From Roseiarcus sp036489975 (lineage in GTDB: Bacteria > Pseudomonadota > Alphaproteobacteria > Rhizobiales > Beijerinckiaceae): a stretch of 64,000 nucleotides of DNA. The stretch is taken from NCBI GenBank assembly GCA_036489975.1, contig DASXES010000008.1, positions 1 through 64,000 of the forward strand, read 5' to 3'. The notes under the pieces were generated by a model that saw only the letters and a list, made by a program, of their open reading frames with translations, was not told the DNA's origin and made no database searches. Position 1 is the stretch's first letter; the number at the start of each line of letters is the position of its first letter. Below, one piece after another: positions 1-9,378 of this stretch. The position numbers were made by a program, and so were the translations under genes.

Positions 1-99
1 CCCTACCCAGAAACCGCCACTGCTGATTGCCGCCGCGCCTCGCGCGAGCGAGCCTTTGCCGTTTGGCGTGAGATCTCCGAGACCGGCATTACTGCCTGA
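1..99 (+). CDS. Possible 3' end of an upstream gene, product uncertain
   Basis: Frame 1 is open from the window edge to a TGA at 97-99, giving 32 residues that end in GITA. The segment ASRERAFAVWREI faintly resembles the C-terminal helix of photolyase/cryptochrome proteins, but it is too short to identify. Nothing recognisable lies between this stop and the hslU stop codon at 204. It could equally be a chance open frame in GC-rich DNA. Confidence 0.2.
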   Translation, partial: PYPETATADCRRASRERAFAVWREISETGITA

Positions 100-203
100 C
101 CTCATTCCTCAGAAAGATCGCCTTTCTTCGGCCCAGCGTCCGCTCAAGTTGACGATGCCGTTCATCGTCAAGCGTGGCCGGACGGAACGGCGATCCTCGC
201 CGC

Positions 204-1504
<1,301 letters not shown>

Positions 1505-1505
<1 letters not shown>

Positions 1506-2071
1506 CAGAGGCTTTCGACAATCAGATTGACATTGGTGTAGACGCAGATGTCGGCGGCGATGCGCATCGATCGGCGCACGATCTCGTCCGCCTCGAGCCC
1601 CATCGGCATGAGGGCGCGAGCGGCGGCGAGCGCGTAGTTTCCCCCCGAGCCGATCGCCATCGCGGAGCCGGATTCGTCGCCCTCGGGCTCGAGCACGTCG
1701 CCCGAGCCCGACAGCGTGAAGCCCGTGCTCTTGTCGGCGACGATCAGCATCGCCTCGAGGCGCCTGAGATAGCGGTCGGTGCGCCAGTCCTTGGCCAGTT
1801 CGACGCAAGCGCGCGCCAGCTGACCGGGATATTGCTCGAGCTTGGCCTCGAGCCGTTCGAACAGGGTGAAAGCGTCGGCGGTCGCGCCGGCGAAGCCCGC
1901 GATGACGTCGCCCTTCACGAGACGGCGAACCTTGCGGGCGTTCGATTTGACGACGGTCTGGCCCATGCTGACCTGGCCGTCGCCGCCGATGACGACGCGC
2001 CCATTTTTCCGCACCATCAGGATGGTGGTCGCGTGCCATCCCGGTGCACGGGGCGAGAAATCGTCAGCCAT
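1505..2071 (-). CDS. hslV: HslV, peptidase subunit of the HslVU protease
   Basis: HslV is a proteasome-like threonine peptidase that forms a double hexamer and is activated by HslU. The 188-residue sequence contains HATTILMVRK, placing the probable catalytic N-terminal Thr at residue 15 after a 14-residue propeptide; such an extension is common in alphaproteobacterial HslV. GDGQVSMGQT and the GFAGATADAF region are family signatures. It is the first gene of an hslVU operon and overlaps hslU by one base. Heat-shock control would be expected for the family, but I could not identify a convincing heat-shock promoter in the 115 bases upstream. Confidence 0.97.
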
Positions 2072-2186
2072 AGGTGAAATGTCCTGAGAGGCGGCAAGCG
2101 CCGCATTTATGGGCCCAGGCTCGGCTGCGCAAGGGAGATCGGACGGCTCGGGGCGCCGGAGCCCCGCCTGGCTTCAATTCGAGGCG

Positions 2187-3164
2187 TCAATCGAGCGCGT
2201 CGACCCAGATCGGATTGGTCCAGGCTCGCCTCGAGCCGTCAATGGCGACGATGCGGAACCATTTGCACGCCGGGGGCGTGGCCCATGCCCATTTCGTCAC
2301 TTCGGCGAATTCGATCGTCGCCTGGGTGAGCCCACGTCCGACGCGGCTCGCCGCCTGCGACGCGCCGGTGACGAGCGCCAGCGTGTTGACTGGAGAGCAC
2401 TCGACCCGCACGTGGTTACGGGTGATTTCGATGTCATAGATGCGCGGACCCTGGGTGGAATAAAACTCGCCGGCCTTGAGTGCGCGCAGCAGCGACTGAG
2501 GCTCGAGCGATTCGGATTTGACCATCACATAGCCGCCGAAGGCGTCGAGGTCGCCATTGTGGAAATGCGCGTCGTCGCCTGCGACGGCCATGAGCCGCCG
2601 GTCCTCATTGCACAGCTGGTCGAGAAGATAGAAGCCGTCGCCCCGATCGGTCAGGACGGCGCAGGTGTGATTGTAGACCTCGACCGCATGGGCGGCGCTG
2701 AGCGAACGCCCGTCCTCGATCGTCAGTTGCGACCAGGACGGGTGGGCGATCGCGACAAAAGCGCCCGCCTCCCGGGCCCGCTGCGCCAGCCTCGGCCCGC
2801 TTTCCTCCGGCGCGGCGTGAGGAAAATCGAACGGCAGCCCGGTGGCGACGATATGCCAGTATTCCCCGACGCTCGTTCCCATGGCATGGACTTCAGCGCC
2901 GATCAGGGTGGTGAAATTGTTGGAGCGCAGCTTGCGGGTGTCGGCGATGGGCCAACCGAACCGCTCGATAAAGTGATCGGACAATTGAACAAAATCGTAG
3001 CCAGCGCGCTTATAGGCCGCGACAACGTCCAGGGGGGTCAAGGCTCCGTCGGAGAGAGTGGAGTGGGCGTGAAGATTGCCCCGCCAGAATCGGCCCGGCG
3101 TCGAGAAGGGACGTATCCGCCTGGCGCTCAGGCTGTCGGCTTCGGCGCATCCGATCACGAACAT
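2187..3164 (-). CDS. PHP-domain metal-dependent phosphoesterase
   Basis: The N-terminal half carries the PHP signature GNLHAHSTLSDG, followed by DFVQLSDH, GAEVHAMG, IAHPSW and GDDAHFH. These are the His/Asp clusters that bind metals in the polymerase and histidinol phosphatase (PHP) superfamily. The last 80 residues form a beta-rich tail ending in NPIWVDALD, as seen in stand-alone PHP proteins. Substrate is unknown. I place the start at the ATG at 3164; an in-frame TTG at 3203 would add 13 residues without a good ribosome binding site. It is transcribed in the same direction as hslVU, but 115 bases upstream of it. Confidence 0.8.
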   Translation of the reverse strand: MFVIGCAEADSLSARRIRPFSTPGRFWRGNLHAHSTLSDGALTPLDVVAAYKRAGYDFVQLSDHFIERFGWPIADTRKLRSNNFTTLIGAEVHAMGTSVGEYWHIVATGLPFDFPHAAPEESGPRLAQRAREAGAFVAIAHPSWSQLTIEDGRSLSAAHAVEVYNHTCAVLTDRGDGFYLLDQLCNEDRRLMAVAGDDAHFHNGDLDAFGGYVMVKSESLEPQSLLRALKAGEFYSTQGPRIYDIEITRNHVRVECSPVNTLALVTGASQAASRVGRGLTQATIEFAEVTKWAWATPPACKWFRIVAIDGSRRAWTNPIWVDALD

Positions 3165-3203
3165 TTGACTAAATCTCGTTGGTCTTTTGACCAGAAATGA
3201 CAA

Positions 3204-3550
3204 GTCGAAAATATGTTGAGCCAGTTTTGTCGCCTAAACAGCTGAAGCCTTCCGAGGCCTGAATCCTTGCGAGATAGAGCGGGAAAGGACACGAGAGATC
3301 GAAAACGAGGGACTGGAGGGCTTCGCCGCCCTCGGCGAGCGCGGTTTCGGGGGCGCCCCGACGATCTTATGGGCCTCCGTGTAAGGGAGGCCGATCAAGA
3401 CGTGACGGAAATTATCGAAACGCAGGCATGGCGATCTCCATGCGATTTCTATGGGAACCGGGCCCGCGGCGATGTATGCGAGCCGCAATGCCCGGCGCCC
3501 GCGCGCGGTTAGAGGCGGCCATGTCAGGTCCCGCATTATGTTAGGGAGAA
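3204..3550. other. Intergenic stretch without a recognised gene
   Basis: About 350 bases separate the PHP gene from the rhodanese gene. Open frames of 80-100 codons exist on both strands, but they have no family resemblance and no convincing ribosome binding site. I see no tRNA, terminator with a T-tract, or repeat here. Only the AGGGAG Shine-Dalgarno sequence just before 3551 can be assigned. Confidence 0.5.
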
Positions 3551-3898
3551 ATGATGTCCTGGAACATGTTTTCGCGCTTTGGCCCCGGCTCCGACTCGGA
3601 CGTCGTCGGTTTTGGCGACCTGGAAGAGGCGGTCGGGACCAACGCCTGGACGGTGATCGACGTTCGCGAGCCGCACGAATTCGCCACCGGGCACATTCCG
3701 AAAGCCCTCAACATGCCGATGTCTTCTTTTGACCCCGCCGATTTGCCACAGGGAAAGCCGGTCGTTCTCGTTTGTCAGTCCGGCGTGCGGTCGCGCAATG
3801 CGCTGAGCAAGGCGCGGGAGGTCGGCCGCGAGGACGTGAGGCACTTCGCCGGGGGCATGAACGGCTGGCGCTCGCACAGCGGCCCAGTGACGCTCTGA
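3551..3898 (+). CDS. Single-domain rhodanese-like protein
   Basis: A 115-residue single rhodanese domain. It shows the family hallmarks VIDVREPHEFATGHI and the active-site loop CQSGVRS with the catalytic Cys at residue 75, followed by the GGMNGW motif near the C terminus. Such proteins carry sulfur as a cysteine persulfide in sulfurtransfer or cyanide detoxification; the acceptor cannot be deduced. No signal peptide is evident. A Shine-Dalgarno-like AGGGAG precedes tandem ATG codons at 3551 and 3554. It stands alone between two genes of opposite orientation. Confidence 0.9.
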   Translation: MMSWNMFSRFGPGSDSDVVGFGDLEEAVGTNAWTVIDVREPHEFATGHIPKALNMPMSSFDPADLPQGKPVVLVCQSGVRSRNALSKAREVGREDVRHFAGGMNGWRSHSGPVTL

Positions 3899-3974
3899 CC
3901 GGAGAAAGCCCGCCGGCCTGCCCGATCCCTCACCAGCGACAACATTAGAATCCCGCCAAAATGCCGCGCCGGCC

Positions 3975-5276
3975 TCATCTCTTCCTTGGCTCACCCGCGA
4001 CATAGGTCTCGCGCACCGCGCGATCGTCGCCGAGGGTCATGAGGGCGAAAAGCTCGACCTCAAGATCGCCGCCGGCCGTCTCCAGTCGGTGGGCGAGCGC
4101 AGGCGTCGCGGAGGGATCGAGCGCGACGAGATCGGCCTCCTTGCCGGGTTCGATCGAACCGATGCGGTCGTCGAGACCGAGCGCCCGCGCGTTGCCTAGC
4201 GTCATGCGGTAGAAGGCCTCGAGCGGCGGCCATGACTGGCCGTTGAGCTGCAGCACCTTGTACCCTTCCGCGACGGTGCGCAGCATCGAATAGCTGGTGC
4301 CCCCGCCGACGTCGGTCGCGAGCGCAATCCTGACCCCGGCTTGGCTGAGGCGCGCCTCATCGAACAGGCCGGAGCCAAGGAACAGATTTGATGTCGGGCA
4401 GAAAGCCGCGACGGAGCGGCTTTCGGCGAGCGCGGCGACTTCGCTCTCCTGCAAATGAATGCAATGGCCGATAACTGAGCGGGGACCAAGAAGCCCCGCC
4501 CGCGCGTAGACGTCGATATAGTTTCGCGCGTCGGGAAAGAGCGCGGCGACCCGCGCGATCTCCGCCTTGTTCTCATCGGCGTGCGTCTGGACGTAAGCAT
4601 CCGGAAATTCGCGTTTCAAGGCTCCCGCTGCGTCGAGCTGCGCCTCAGTCGAGGTCACCGCGAACCGCGGCGTGATCGCGTAGTCGAGTCGGCCGCGGCC
4701 GCGCCAGCGCTCGATCAAAGCCTTGCTCTCGTCATAGCCGCGCTGAGCGGTGTCCATCAGCGCTTCCGGCGCGTCGCGGTCCATCATCACCTTGCCGGCG
4801 ATCATGCGCATGGAACGCGCTTCAGCCGCGGCGAAGAACGCGTCGACGGACGCCGGATGCACGGTGCAATAGACCATCGCCGTCGTCGTGCCCGAGCGGA
4901 TGAGCTCGTCGAGAAAGAACGCGGCGATCCGCGCGCAATGCTTGGGATCGGCGAATCTCTGTTCTTCGACAAAGGTGTAATTGTAGAGCCAGTCGAGCAG
5001 TTGCGCGCCGTAGGAGCCGGTCACCTGGGTCTGCGAATAATGGATGTGCGCGTCGATGAACCCCGAACTGATCAGGCAGCCCGAATGATCGTCGACGAGC
5101 GCGCCGGGAGGCGCGCGCTCAAGGATGGCGCGCGCTTCGCCGACCGCCTCGATGAGGCCGCCGGCGACCAGGACTGCTCCATCCTCGATGAGCGAACAAG
5201 CGCGCGCGCCGCTCTCGGCCGGATCGCCGGTGAACGAAAGGACGCGGCCGCGAATGACGCGGGCGGCCGCGGTCAA
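3975..5276 (-). CDS. guaD: Guanine deaminase
   Basis: A 433-residue amidohydrolase-superfamily enzyme converting guanine to xanthine. The metal-binding motif lies in FIDAHIHYSQTQ at about residue 77, with further conserved segments QTHADENKAEI, IGHCIHL and ATDVGGGTS that supply the remaining metal and proton-transfer residues of the guanine deaminase subfamily. Its ATG overlaps the stop of the upstream allantoinase/decarboxylase fusion by four bases (ATGA), so the two are co-translated. That neighbour works several steps further down the same purine pathway, which supports this call over other cytosine- or chlorohydrolase-like amidohydrolases. Confidence 0.92.
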   Translation of the reverse strand: MTAAARVIRGRVLSFTGDPAESGARACSLIEDGAVLVAGGLIEAVGEARAILERAPPGALVDDHSGCLISSGFIDAHIHYSQTQVTGSYGAQLLDWLYNYTFVEEQRFADPKHCARIAAFFLDELIRSGTTTAMVYCTVHPASVDAFFAAAEARSMRMIAGKVMMDRDAPEALMDTAQRGYDESKALIERWRGRGRLDYAITPRFAVTSTEAQLDAAGALKREFPDAYVQTHADENKAEIARVAALFPDARNYIDVYARAGLLGPRSVIGHCIHLQESEVAALAESRSVAAFCPTSNLFLGSGLFDEARLSQAGVRIALATDVGGGTSYSMLRTVAEGYKVLQLNGQSWPPLEAFYRMTLGNARALGLDDRIGSIEPGKEADLVALDPSATPALAHRLETAGGDLEVELFALMTLGDDRAVRETYVAGEPRKR

Positions 5277-6694
5277 GGCAGGACCTCCTTGAGCCGGAGC
5301 GACGCGATCCGGTCGATCTCGGCGAGCGCCGTCCCTGTCTCCGTGTCAGCGTCATTGGCGAGACGGCGACGGAAGGCAGCGAGAATGTCGGCTTTGCTCT
5401 TAGCCCTCACCGCCATGATGAAGGGAAAGCCGAATTTTCCGCGGTAGGCGTCGTTGAGGTCGGTGAACTGGCTGAGTTCGTGGGGCGTCAGCCGGTCGAG
5501 CCCGGCGCTCGCCTGTTCGTTCGTCGACTCGGCGGTCAGTGTCTTCGCAAGCGCGAGCCTACCGGCGAGATCAGGGTGGGCCTCGATCAAAGCGCGCTTT
5601 TGCGCCGTTGCGCCCTTCGCCGCTGCGGCGGCGAGCGCCTTCGCCAGGCCGTCCGCGGAATCCGCTTCGCCCGTCAGACCCGCGTCATAAGCCGCCGCCG
5701 CGACCCAGGGCGAATGTTCGTAAACGCCGCCGAAGCGCTCGACGAACAGCGTGCGCGTGAGCTCCGAGGGCTTCCAGCCGCCCGGCGGCGGGTGCTTCGC
5801 GATCCAGTGGCGGGCGATGTCGAGCCGGGTCGGAATCCAGACGCGGTCATGGCCAAGCGCGTAGTCGACGAATCGCGCGAGCGCGAGCGCCCGTCCGGGC
5901 CGCCCGACGAGCCGGCAATGCAGGCCGACGCTCAGCATCTTCGGCGCGACGTCGCCTTCGGCGTAGAGCGTGTCGAACGAATCCTTGAGGTAGGTGTAGA
6001 AGTGATCGCCGGTATTGAAACCCTGCGGGGTGGCGAAGCGCATATCGTTGGCGTCGAGCGTATAGGGCGTCATCAGCTGCGGCCCGCGGGGCCCCGCCAG
6101 CCAGTAGGGCAGATCGTCCGCATAGGAATCGGCGCAATAGACGAACCCGCCCTCCTCCATGCCGAGGCGGATCGTGTTGATCGAGGACCGCCCCTGATAG
6201 AAGCCGAGCGGACGGGCGCCGGCGACCTCGGTATGAATGCGCACCGCCTCGGCGATATGCAGCGCTTCGATCTCCGGCGGTGTGTCGCGATAATCGATCC
6301 ACTTCAGGCCGTGAGTCGCGATCTCCCACCCGGCCTCGTTCATCGCTGCAACCGCCTCGGGATTGCGCGCCATCGCCGTCGCCACCGCGTAGACGGTCAC
6401 GGGAACCGAGCGCTCGGTGAACAGGCGGTGGAGCCGCCAGAAGCCGGCGCGGGAGCCGTATTCGTAAATCGACTCCATGTTCATATGCCGCTGGCCCGGC
6501 CACGGCGCGGCGCCGACGATCTCGGACAGGAAGGCTTCGGAGGCGGCGTCGCCATGCAGGATGTTGTTCTCAGCCCCCTCCTCGTAATTGATGACGAACT
6601 GCACCGCGATGCGCGCGCGCTTCGGCCAGTCGGCGAACGGGGGCGTGCGCCCGTAGCCGATCATGTCGCGAGGATAGGTTTGGCCGTCCGTCAT
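5273..6694 (-). CDS. Fused PuuE-type allantoinase and OHCU decarboxylase (UraD)
   Basis: A 473-residue two-domain enzyme. Residues 1 to about 305 are a PuuE-type allantoinase, a member of the polysaccharide deacetylase fold that opens allantoin to allantoate; FVINYEEGAENN and SYADDLPYW are typical. Residues from about 310 are a UraD domain, which decarboxylates the urate intermediate OHCU to allantoin; it has AHPDLAG with the catalytic His and STNEQASAGLD with the conserved Glu, then FGFPFI. The decarboxylase product is thus the allantoinase substrate, although the domains appear in the reverse order in the chain. It precedes guaD with a four-base overlap. No uricase or HIU hydrolase is in the window. 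Confidence 0.92.
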   Translation of the reverse strand: MTDGQTYPRDMIGYGRTPPFADWPKRARIAVQFVINYEEGAENNILHGDAASEAFLSEIVGAAPWPGQRHMNMESIYEYGSRAGFWRLHRLFTERSVPVTVYAVATAMARNPEAVAAMNEAGWEIATHGLKWIDYRDTPPEIEALHIAEAVRIHTEVAGARPLGFYQGRSSINTIRLGMEEGGFVYCADSYADDLPYWLAGPRGPQLMTPYTLDANDMRFATPQGFNTGDHFYTYLKDSFDTLYAEGDVAPKMLSVGLHCRLVGRPGRALALARFVDYALGHDRVWIPTRLDIARHWIAKHPPPGGWKPSELTRTLFVERFGGVYEHSPWVAAAAYDAGLTGEADSADGLAKALAAAAAKGATAQKRALIEAHPDLAGRLALAKTLTAESTNEQASAGLDRLTPHELSQFTDLNDAYRGKFGFPFIMAVRAKSKADILAAFRRRLANDADTETGTALAEIDRIASLRLKEVLP

Positions 6695-6845
6695 CTCGTT
6701 TTGCGCTCCGTTGGCCGCGATCAGCGCAACGCTACGACAGGATGGAGGTTTGCTCTAGCCCGCAACTCCGCGCCCGGACGAATGCGCGATTCAGTCAGCG
6801 CCCGCCTCCTGCAATGCAGTTGAGCGCCAGTGATGCACAAAAGTG

Positions 6846-7280
6846 TCAGCTCACCGAAAGGTCGATCAACTCAAAACCCTCCTTCCGCGCTGCGTCTGCG
6901 AGACGGTCGTCGAGCGTGACAATCTCAAGCGATGGAGGACGTCGTTCGGCCGCAATGAACGCCGCCGCAAGCTGCAGCGCATCTGCCGCCCTCAGCGGAT
7001 GAACGCGAAGAAACCTCAGCGCGTTCTCGCGAATGATCTCGCTGGGTTCGATCTCGTGCCACCCGTTCGCCAGCTGTTTCAACCGATCGAAGGCCGAAGC
7101 GACCCCTTTCCCATCAAGCACAGCACCACGCTCGAGGCGGGCGAGCGCGGACGCGCATTCCACCTGCGAACCCCACCACACCAGCAGATCCGAATCTCGC
7201 CGAGCCAGCGCCTGCAGGAATCGCGTCGTGCTCTCAGCCACCAGCAGCGGCACGATCGCCGAAGCGTCCCAGAACTTCAT
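6846..7280 (-). CDS. PIN-domain toxin of a VapBC-type module (module 1)
   Basis: A 144-residue PIN-domain protein, expected to be a ribonuclease toxin. The four acidic positions of the family are present: Asp5 in WDASAIV, a Glu in QVECASAL, an Asp in RAADALQLA and an Asp in TLDDRLADAA. It overlaps the upstream antitoxin stop by four bases (ATGA), the normal antitoxin-toxin coupling. A second, unrelated PIN-toxin module lies head-to-head 430 bases away. The RNA target cannot be predicted from sequence. Confidence 0.9.
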   Translation of the reverse strand: MKFWDASAIVPLLVAESTTRFLQALARRDSDLLVWWGSQVECASALARLERGAVLDGKGVASAFDRLKQLANGWHEIEPSEIIRENALRFLRVHPLRAADALQLAAAFIAAERRPPSLEIVTLDDRLADAARKEGFELIDLSVS

Positions 7281-7570
7281 CGCCCCTCCCGGCGCTCGTC
7301 TATGAGCGCGCCAACGGCCGATGCTCCGGCGGTGGGGGGCGGAGAAGTGAAAACGGCCGATGGCGCGACGGTCCGGCGAGGCCGCAACACGCCGTCTCGA
7401 ATGAGCCGCGCCAATCGCCCGCCTGGGCCGCCTTCCTCGCCGCCGGCGACCGGCTCCAGGCGCGCAACCGGACGGCCCCGATCGACGATCAAAACCGCCT
7501 CGCCCCCCTTGAGGCCGTCGATCAAGGCGCTCAGGCCATTTTTCGTTTGGGTAATACTGGCTCTTTTCAT
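7277..7570 (-). CDS. Phd/YefM-type antitoxin of module 1
   Basis: A 97-residue protein beginning MKRASITQTKNGLSALID, with DRGRPVARLEPV, the pattern of the Phd/YefM DNA-binding fold. Its C-terminal half is Pro/Gly/Ala-rich and probably disordered, as expected for a toxin-wrapping tail. It precedes and overlaps its PIN-domain toxin. A promoter at 7577-7605 places transcription start at or next to the ATG, so the mRNA may lack a leader. Autoregulation is expected for the family. Confidence 0.88.
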   Translation of the reverse strand: MKRASITQTKNGLSALIDGLKGGEAVLIVDRGRPVARLEPVAGGEEGGPGGRLARLIRDGVLRPRRTVAPSAVFTSPPPTAGASAVGALIDERREGR

Positions 7571-7576
7571 CAGGCT

Positions 7577-7605
7577 TAAATAGCCATTATCTTAGGACCG
7601 ATCAA
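7577..7605 (-). promoter_or_regulatory. Promoter of toxin-antitoxin module 1
   Basis: On the minus strand TTGATC (7600-7605) is followed after 17 bases by TATTTA (7577-7582). The antitoxin ATG begins at 7570, only seven bases after the -10 box, so the predicted transcript starts at about the initiation codon. There is no room for a Shine-Dalgarno sequence. Confidence 0.55.
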
Positions 7606-7655
7606 GGCCGAATAGACGTGAGGCTGCTCAAGCCTGGGATATGGGCGCGTGGGCA

Positions 7656-7692
7656 TTGGATTGGGCATCGATTGATGCTATATTCGATGCCC
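7656..7692 (+). promoter_or_regulatory. Promoter with perfect inverted repeat upstream of vapBC module 2
   Basis: TTGGAT (7656-7661) and TATATT (7679-7684) are spaced by 17 bases. GGGCATCGA at 7663-7671 and TCGATGCCC at 7684-7692 form a perfect 9-bp inverted repeat with a 12-base spacer that covers the spacer and the end of the -10 box. This is the expected arrangement of an autoregulatory VapB operator. The predicted transcript has a leader of about 18 bases before the ATG at 7709. Confidence 0.65.
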
Positions 7693-7708
7693 CCAAAGGG
7701 CATGGACA

Positions 7709-7906
7709 ATGCGCACCACACTGGCGCTTGATGATGAACTCGTCGCCAAGGCGCAGGCCTTCACCGGCCTGAAAGAGAAGTCGAGCCTTGTCCGCGAAGC
7801 GCTCAAGGCGCTGATAGAGCGCGAAAGTGCGCGGAGGCTCGCTCGCCTCGGCGGCAGCGAGCCGGAGATCGAGTCCGCGCCCCGCCGGCGGCCGGCGCGC
7901 GCTTGA
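7709..7906 (+). CDS. vapB: VapB-type antitoxin (module 2)
   Basis: A 65-residue protein starting MRTTLALDDELVAKA, followed by KSSLVREALKALIERESARRL. This is a ribbon-helix-helix type DNA-binding domain common in short VapB antitoxins that pair with PIN toxins. The basic, Pro-rich tail ends APRRRPARA. A purine-rich AAAGGG lies just upstream of the ATG. The stop codon overlaps the toxin start (TTGA). A palindromic operator overlaps its promoter, consistent with self-repression. Confidence 0.9.
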   Translation: MRTTLALDDELVAKAQAFTGLKEKSSLVREALKALIERESARRLARLGGSEPEIESAPRRRPARA

Positions 7907-8268
7907 TCCTAGTCGATACCTCGATTTGGATCGATCATCTGCGGAGCGGCGATGATCGCCTCGCAAAGCTGCTCGACGGCCGTCGCGTGCTGACCCATCC
8001 CTTCATCATTGGCGAACTTGCCTTGGGAAATTTGCGTCAGCGCGAGGTTATTTTGAGTGCGCTGTTCGATTTGCCGACCGGCGAGTCGGCGACCAACGCG
8101 GAGGTTATAGCCTTCATCGATAGCCACGCGCTGTTTGGACATGGGATCGGCTATGTCGATGCGCACTTGCTTGCGTCGGTGCGCCTGACAGCGGGCGCTA
8201 AGCTCTGGACCCGGGACAATCGCCTCCGTTCCGTCGCCGACGAGCTTGGGCTGGCGATCGCGACCTAA
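7903..8268 (+). CDS. vapC: VapC-type PIN-domain toxin (module 2)
   Basis: A 121-residue PIN-domain ribonuclease toxin. Acidic catalytic positions are visible as Asp5 in ILVDTSIWIDHL, Glu in IGELALGNL, Asp in YVDAHLLAS and Asp in TRDNRLRSV. The start is a TTG at 7903 whose last two bases begin the antitoxin stop (TTGA), so translation depends on the preceding vapB. It is a different subfamily from the PIN toxin of module 1, arguing against a simple local duplication. Confidence 0.92.
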   Translation: MILVDTSIWIDHLRSGDDRLAKLLDGRRVLTHPFIIGELALGNLRQREVILSALFDLPTGESATNAEVIAFIDSHALFGHGIGYVDAHLLASVRLTAGAKLWTRDNRLRSVADELGLAIAT

Positions 8269-8370
8269 GGTTTTGGGGGCGCAGACGCGCCGCGCGAGAC
8301 GGTCACGTCGAACTCGGCAAAAATGCTAGAGAGGGCGAAAAGACTCCCATCGCGCGCCTCGAGGGCCCTC

Positions 8371-9171
8371 ATGACCGAAATATCCCTGCGCTTCGAGCCG
8401 CCGTTCGCCCGCGTCATCCTCAACCGTCCCGAACGCCGCAATGCGATTACCCGCGACATGTGGCGGGCGCTGCCGGCGATCCGCGCTTCGATCGAGGCGC
8501 GAGAGGACCTTCTGGTGGCGCTCGTCGAAGGCGAGGGGGCGCATTTTTCCGCCGGCGCCGACATTGCCGAACTCGGCGAGGTCTATCGCGACGCGCACGC
8601 GACGCGAGACTTTGGCGACGCGATGCAGGACGGCCTCAAGGCGCTGATGGGCCTCGACCGTCCGACCATCGCAGTCATTCGCGGCGTCGCTATCGGCGCC
8701 GGGCTTGGGCTGGCGCTCGCCTGCGATCTGAGGTTCTGCGCCGACGACGCGCACCTCGCCATCCCGCCTGCGAAACTCGGCCTGATCTACGGCCATGCCG
8801 AGACGCGCCGCCTGATCGAGCTCGTCGGACCGTCGCGAGCCAAGGATCTTCTTTTCACCGCGCGCAGGATCGAGACGGACGAAGCGCTCGCGATCGGACT
8901 CATCGACCGCCGGATCGAGACCGCATTGGAGGAGACGGTGCTCGGCTACGCCCGCGGCTTGGCCGAACTCAGCCAGGCCTCGGTTAGAGGGACTAAGCGC
9001 GCGGTCGACGCCATCGCCGGCGGCCTCGCCCATGAGACGCCGGCTTATCGCGCGCTGACCGAGGCTGCGGCCTTCGGCCCCGATTTCGCAGAAGGGAAGG
9101 CGGCGTTCGCCGAAAAGCGGGCGGCGAAATTCACCTTTCGCGGCGCGACCGCGCCGATCAAGCTCGCGTAA
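8371..9171 (+). CDS. Enoyl-CoA hydratase/isomerase family protein
   Basis: A crotonase-superfamily protein of 266 residues. It has the two oxyanion-hole segments, HFSAGADIAELGE and GVAIGAGLGLALACDLRFCAD, and the PPAKLGLIYG motif. Members hydrate enoyl-CoA or isomerise or cleave related CoA esters; here the Glu pair of a typical hydratase is not clearly complete, so the exact reaction is open. I choose the ATG at 8371, which begins MTEISLRFEPP, over an in-frame upstream ATG at 8323 that would add a basic, unconserved stretch. Confidence 0.85.
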   Translation: MTEISLRFEPPFARVILNRPERRNAITRDMWRALPAIRASIEAREDLLVALVEGEGAHFSAGADIAELGEVYRDAHATRDFGDAMQDGLKALMGLDRPTIAVIRGVAIGAGLGLALACDLRFCADDAHLAIPPAKLGLIYGHAETRRLIELVGPSRAKDLLFTARRIETDEALAIGLIDRRIETALEETVLGYARGLAELSQASVRGTKRAVDAIAGGLAHETPAYRALTEAAAFGPDFAEGKAAFAEKRAAKFTFRGATAPIKLA

Positions 9172-9378
9172 CGCCGAAGCGCTCGGAACTCTGAACGCGG
9201 GGCGGCGCGCGCCCCGCGGGTTGAGGTGATCTCGCGGCCACGGCATATTATCCATCCAGAGGCGTCCGAGGAGCGTCAACGCCAGGCCTCCATTTCCCCA
9301 AGACAAAAGTTAACGCCATGCCGCGTCGGCGCCCCTGCATTTGCGAGACCCGGCTCCGCGGCGCCATGATCGCGACCC

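Noticed and set aside
188..202. Short CGGCGA/TCGCCG hairpin after hslU
   Set aside because: Only six base pairs and no T-run on the minus strand; not a credible terminator.
2109..3200. 363-codon plus-strand frame opposite the PHP gene
   Set aside because: Antisense shadow of a well-supported PHP-domain gene; no motif and no ribosome binding site.
3234..3536. 100-codon minus-strand frame before the rhodanese gene
   Set aside because: Arg/Pro/Ser-rich with no homology pattern and no start signal; more likely chance.
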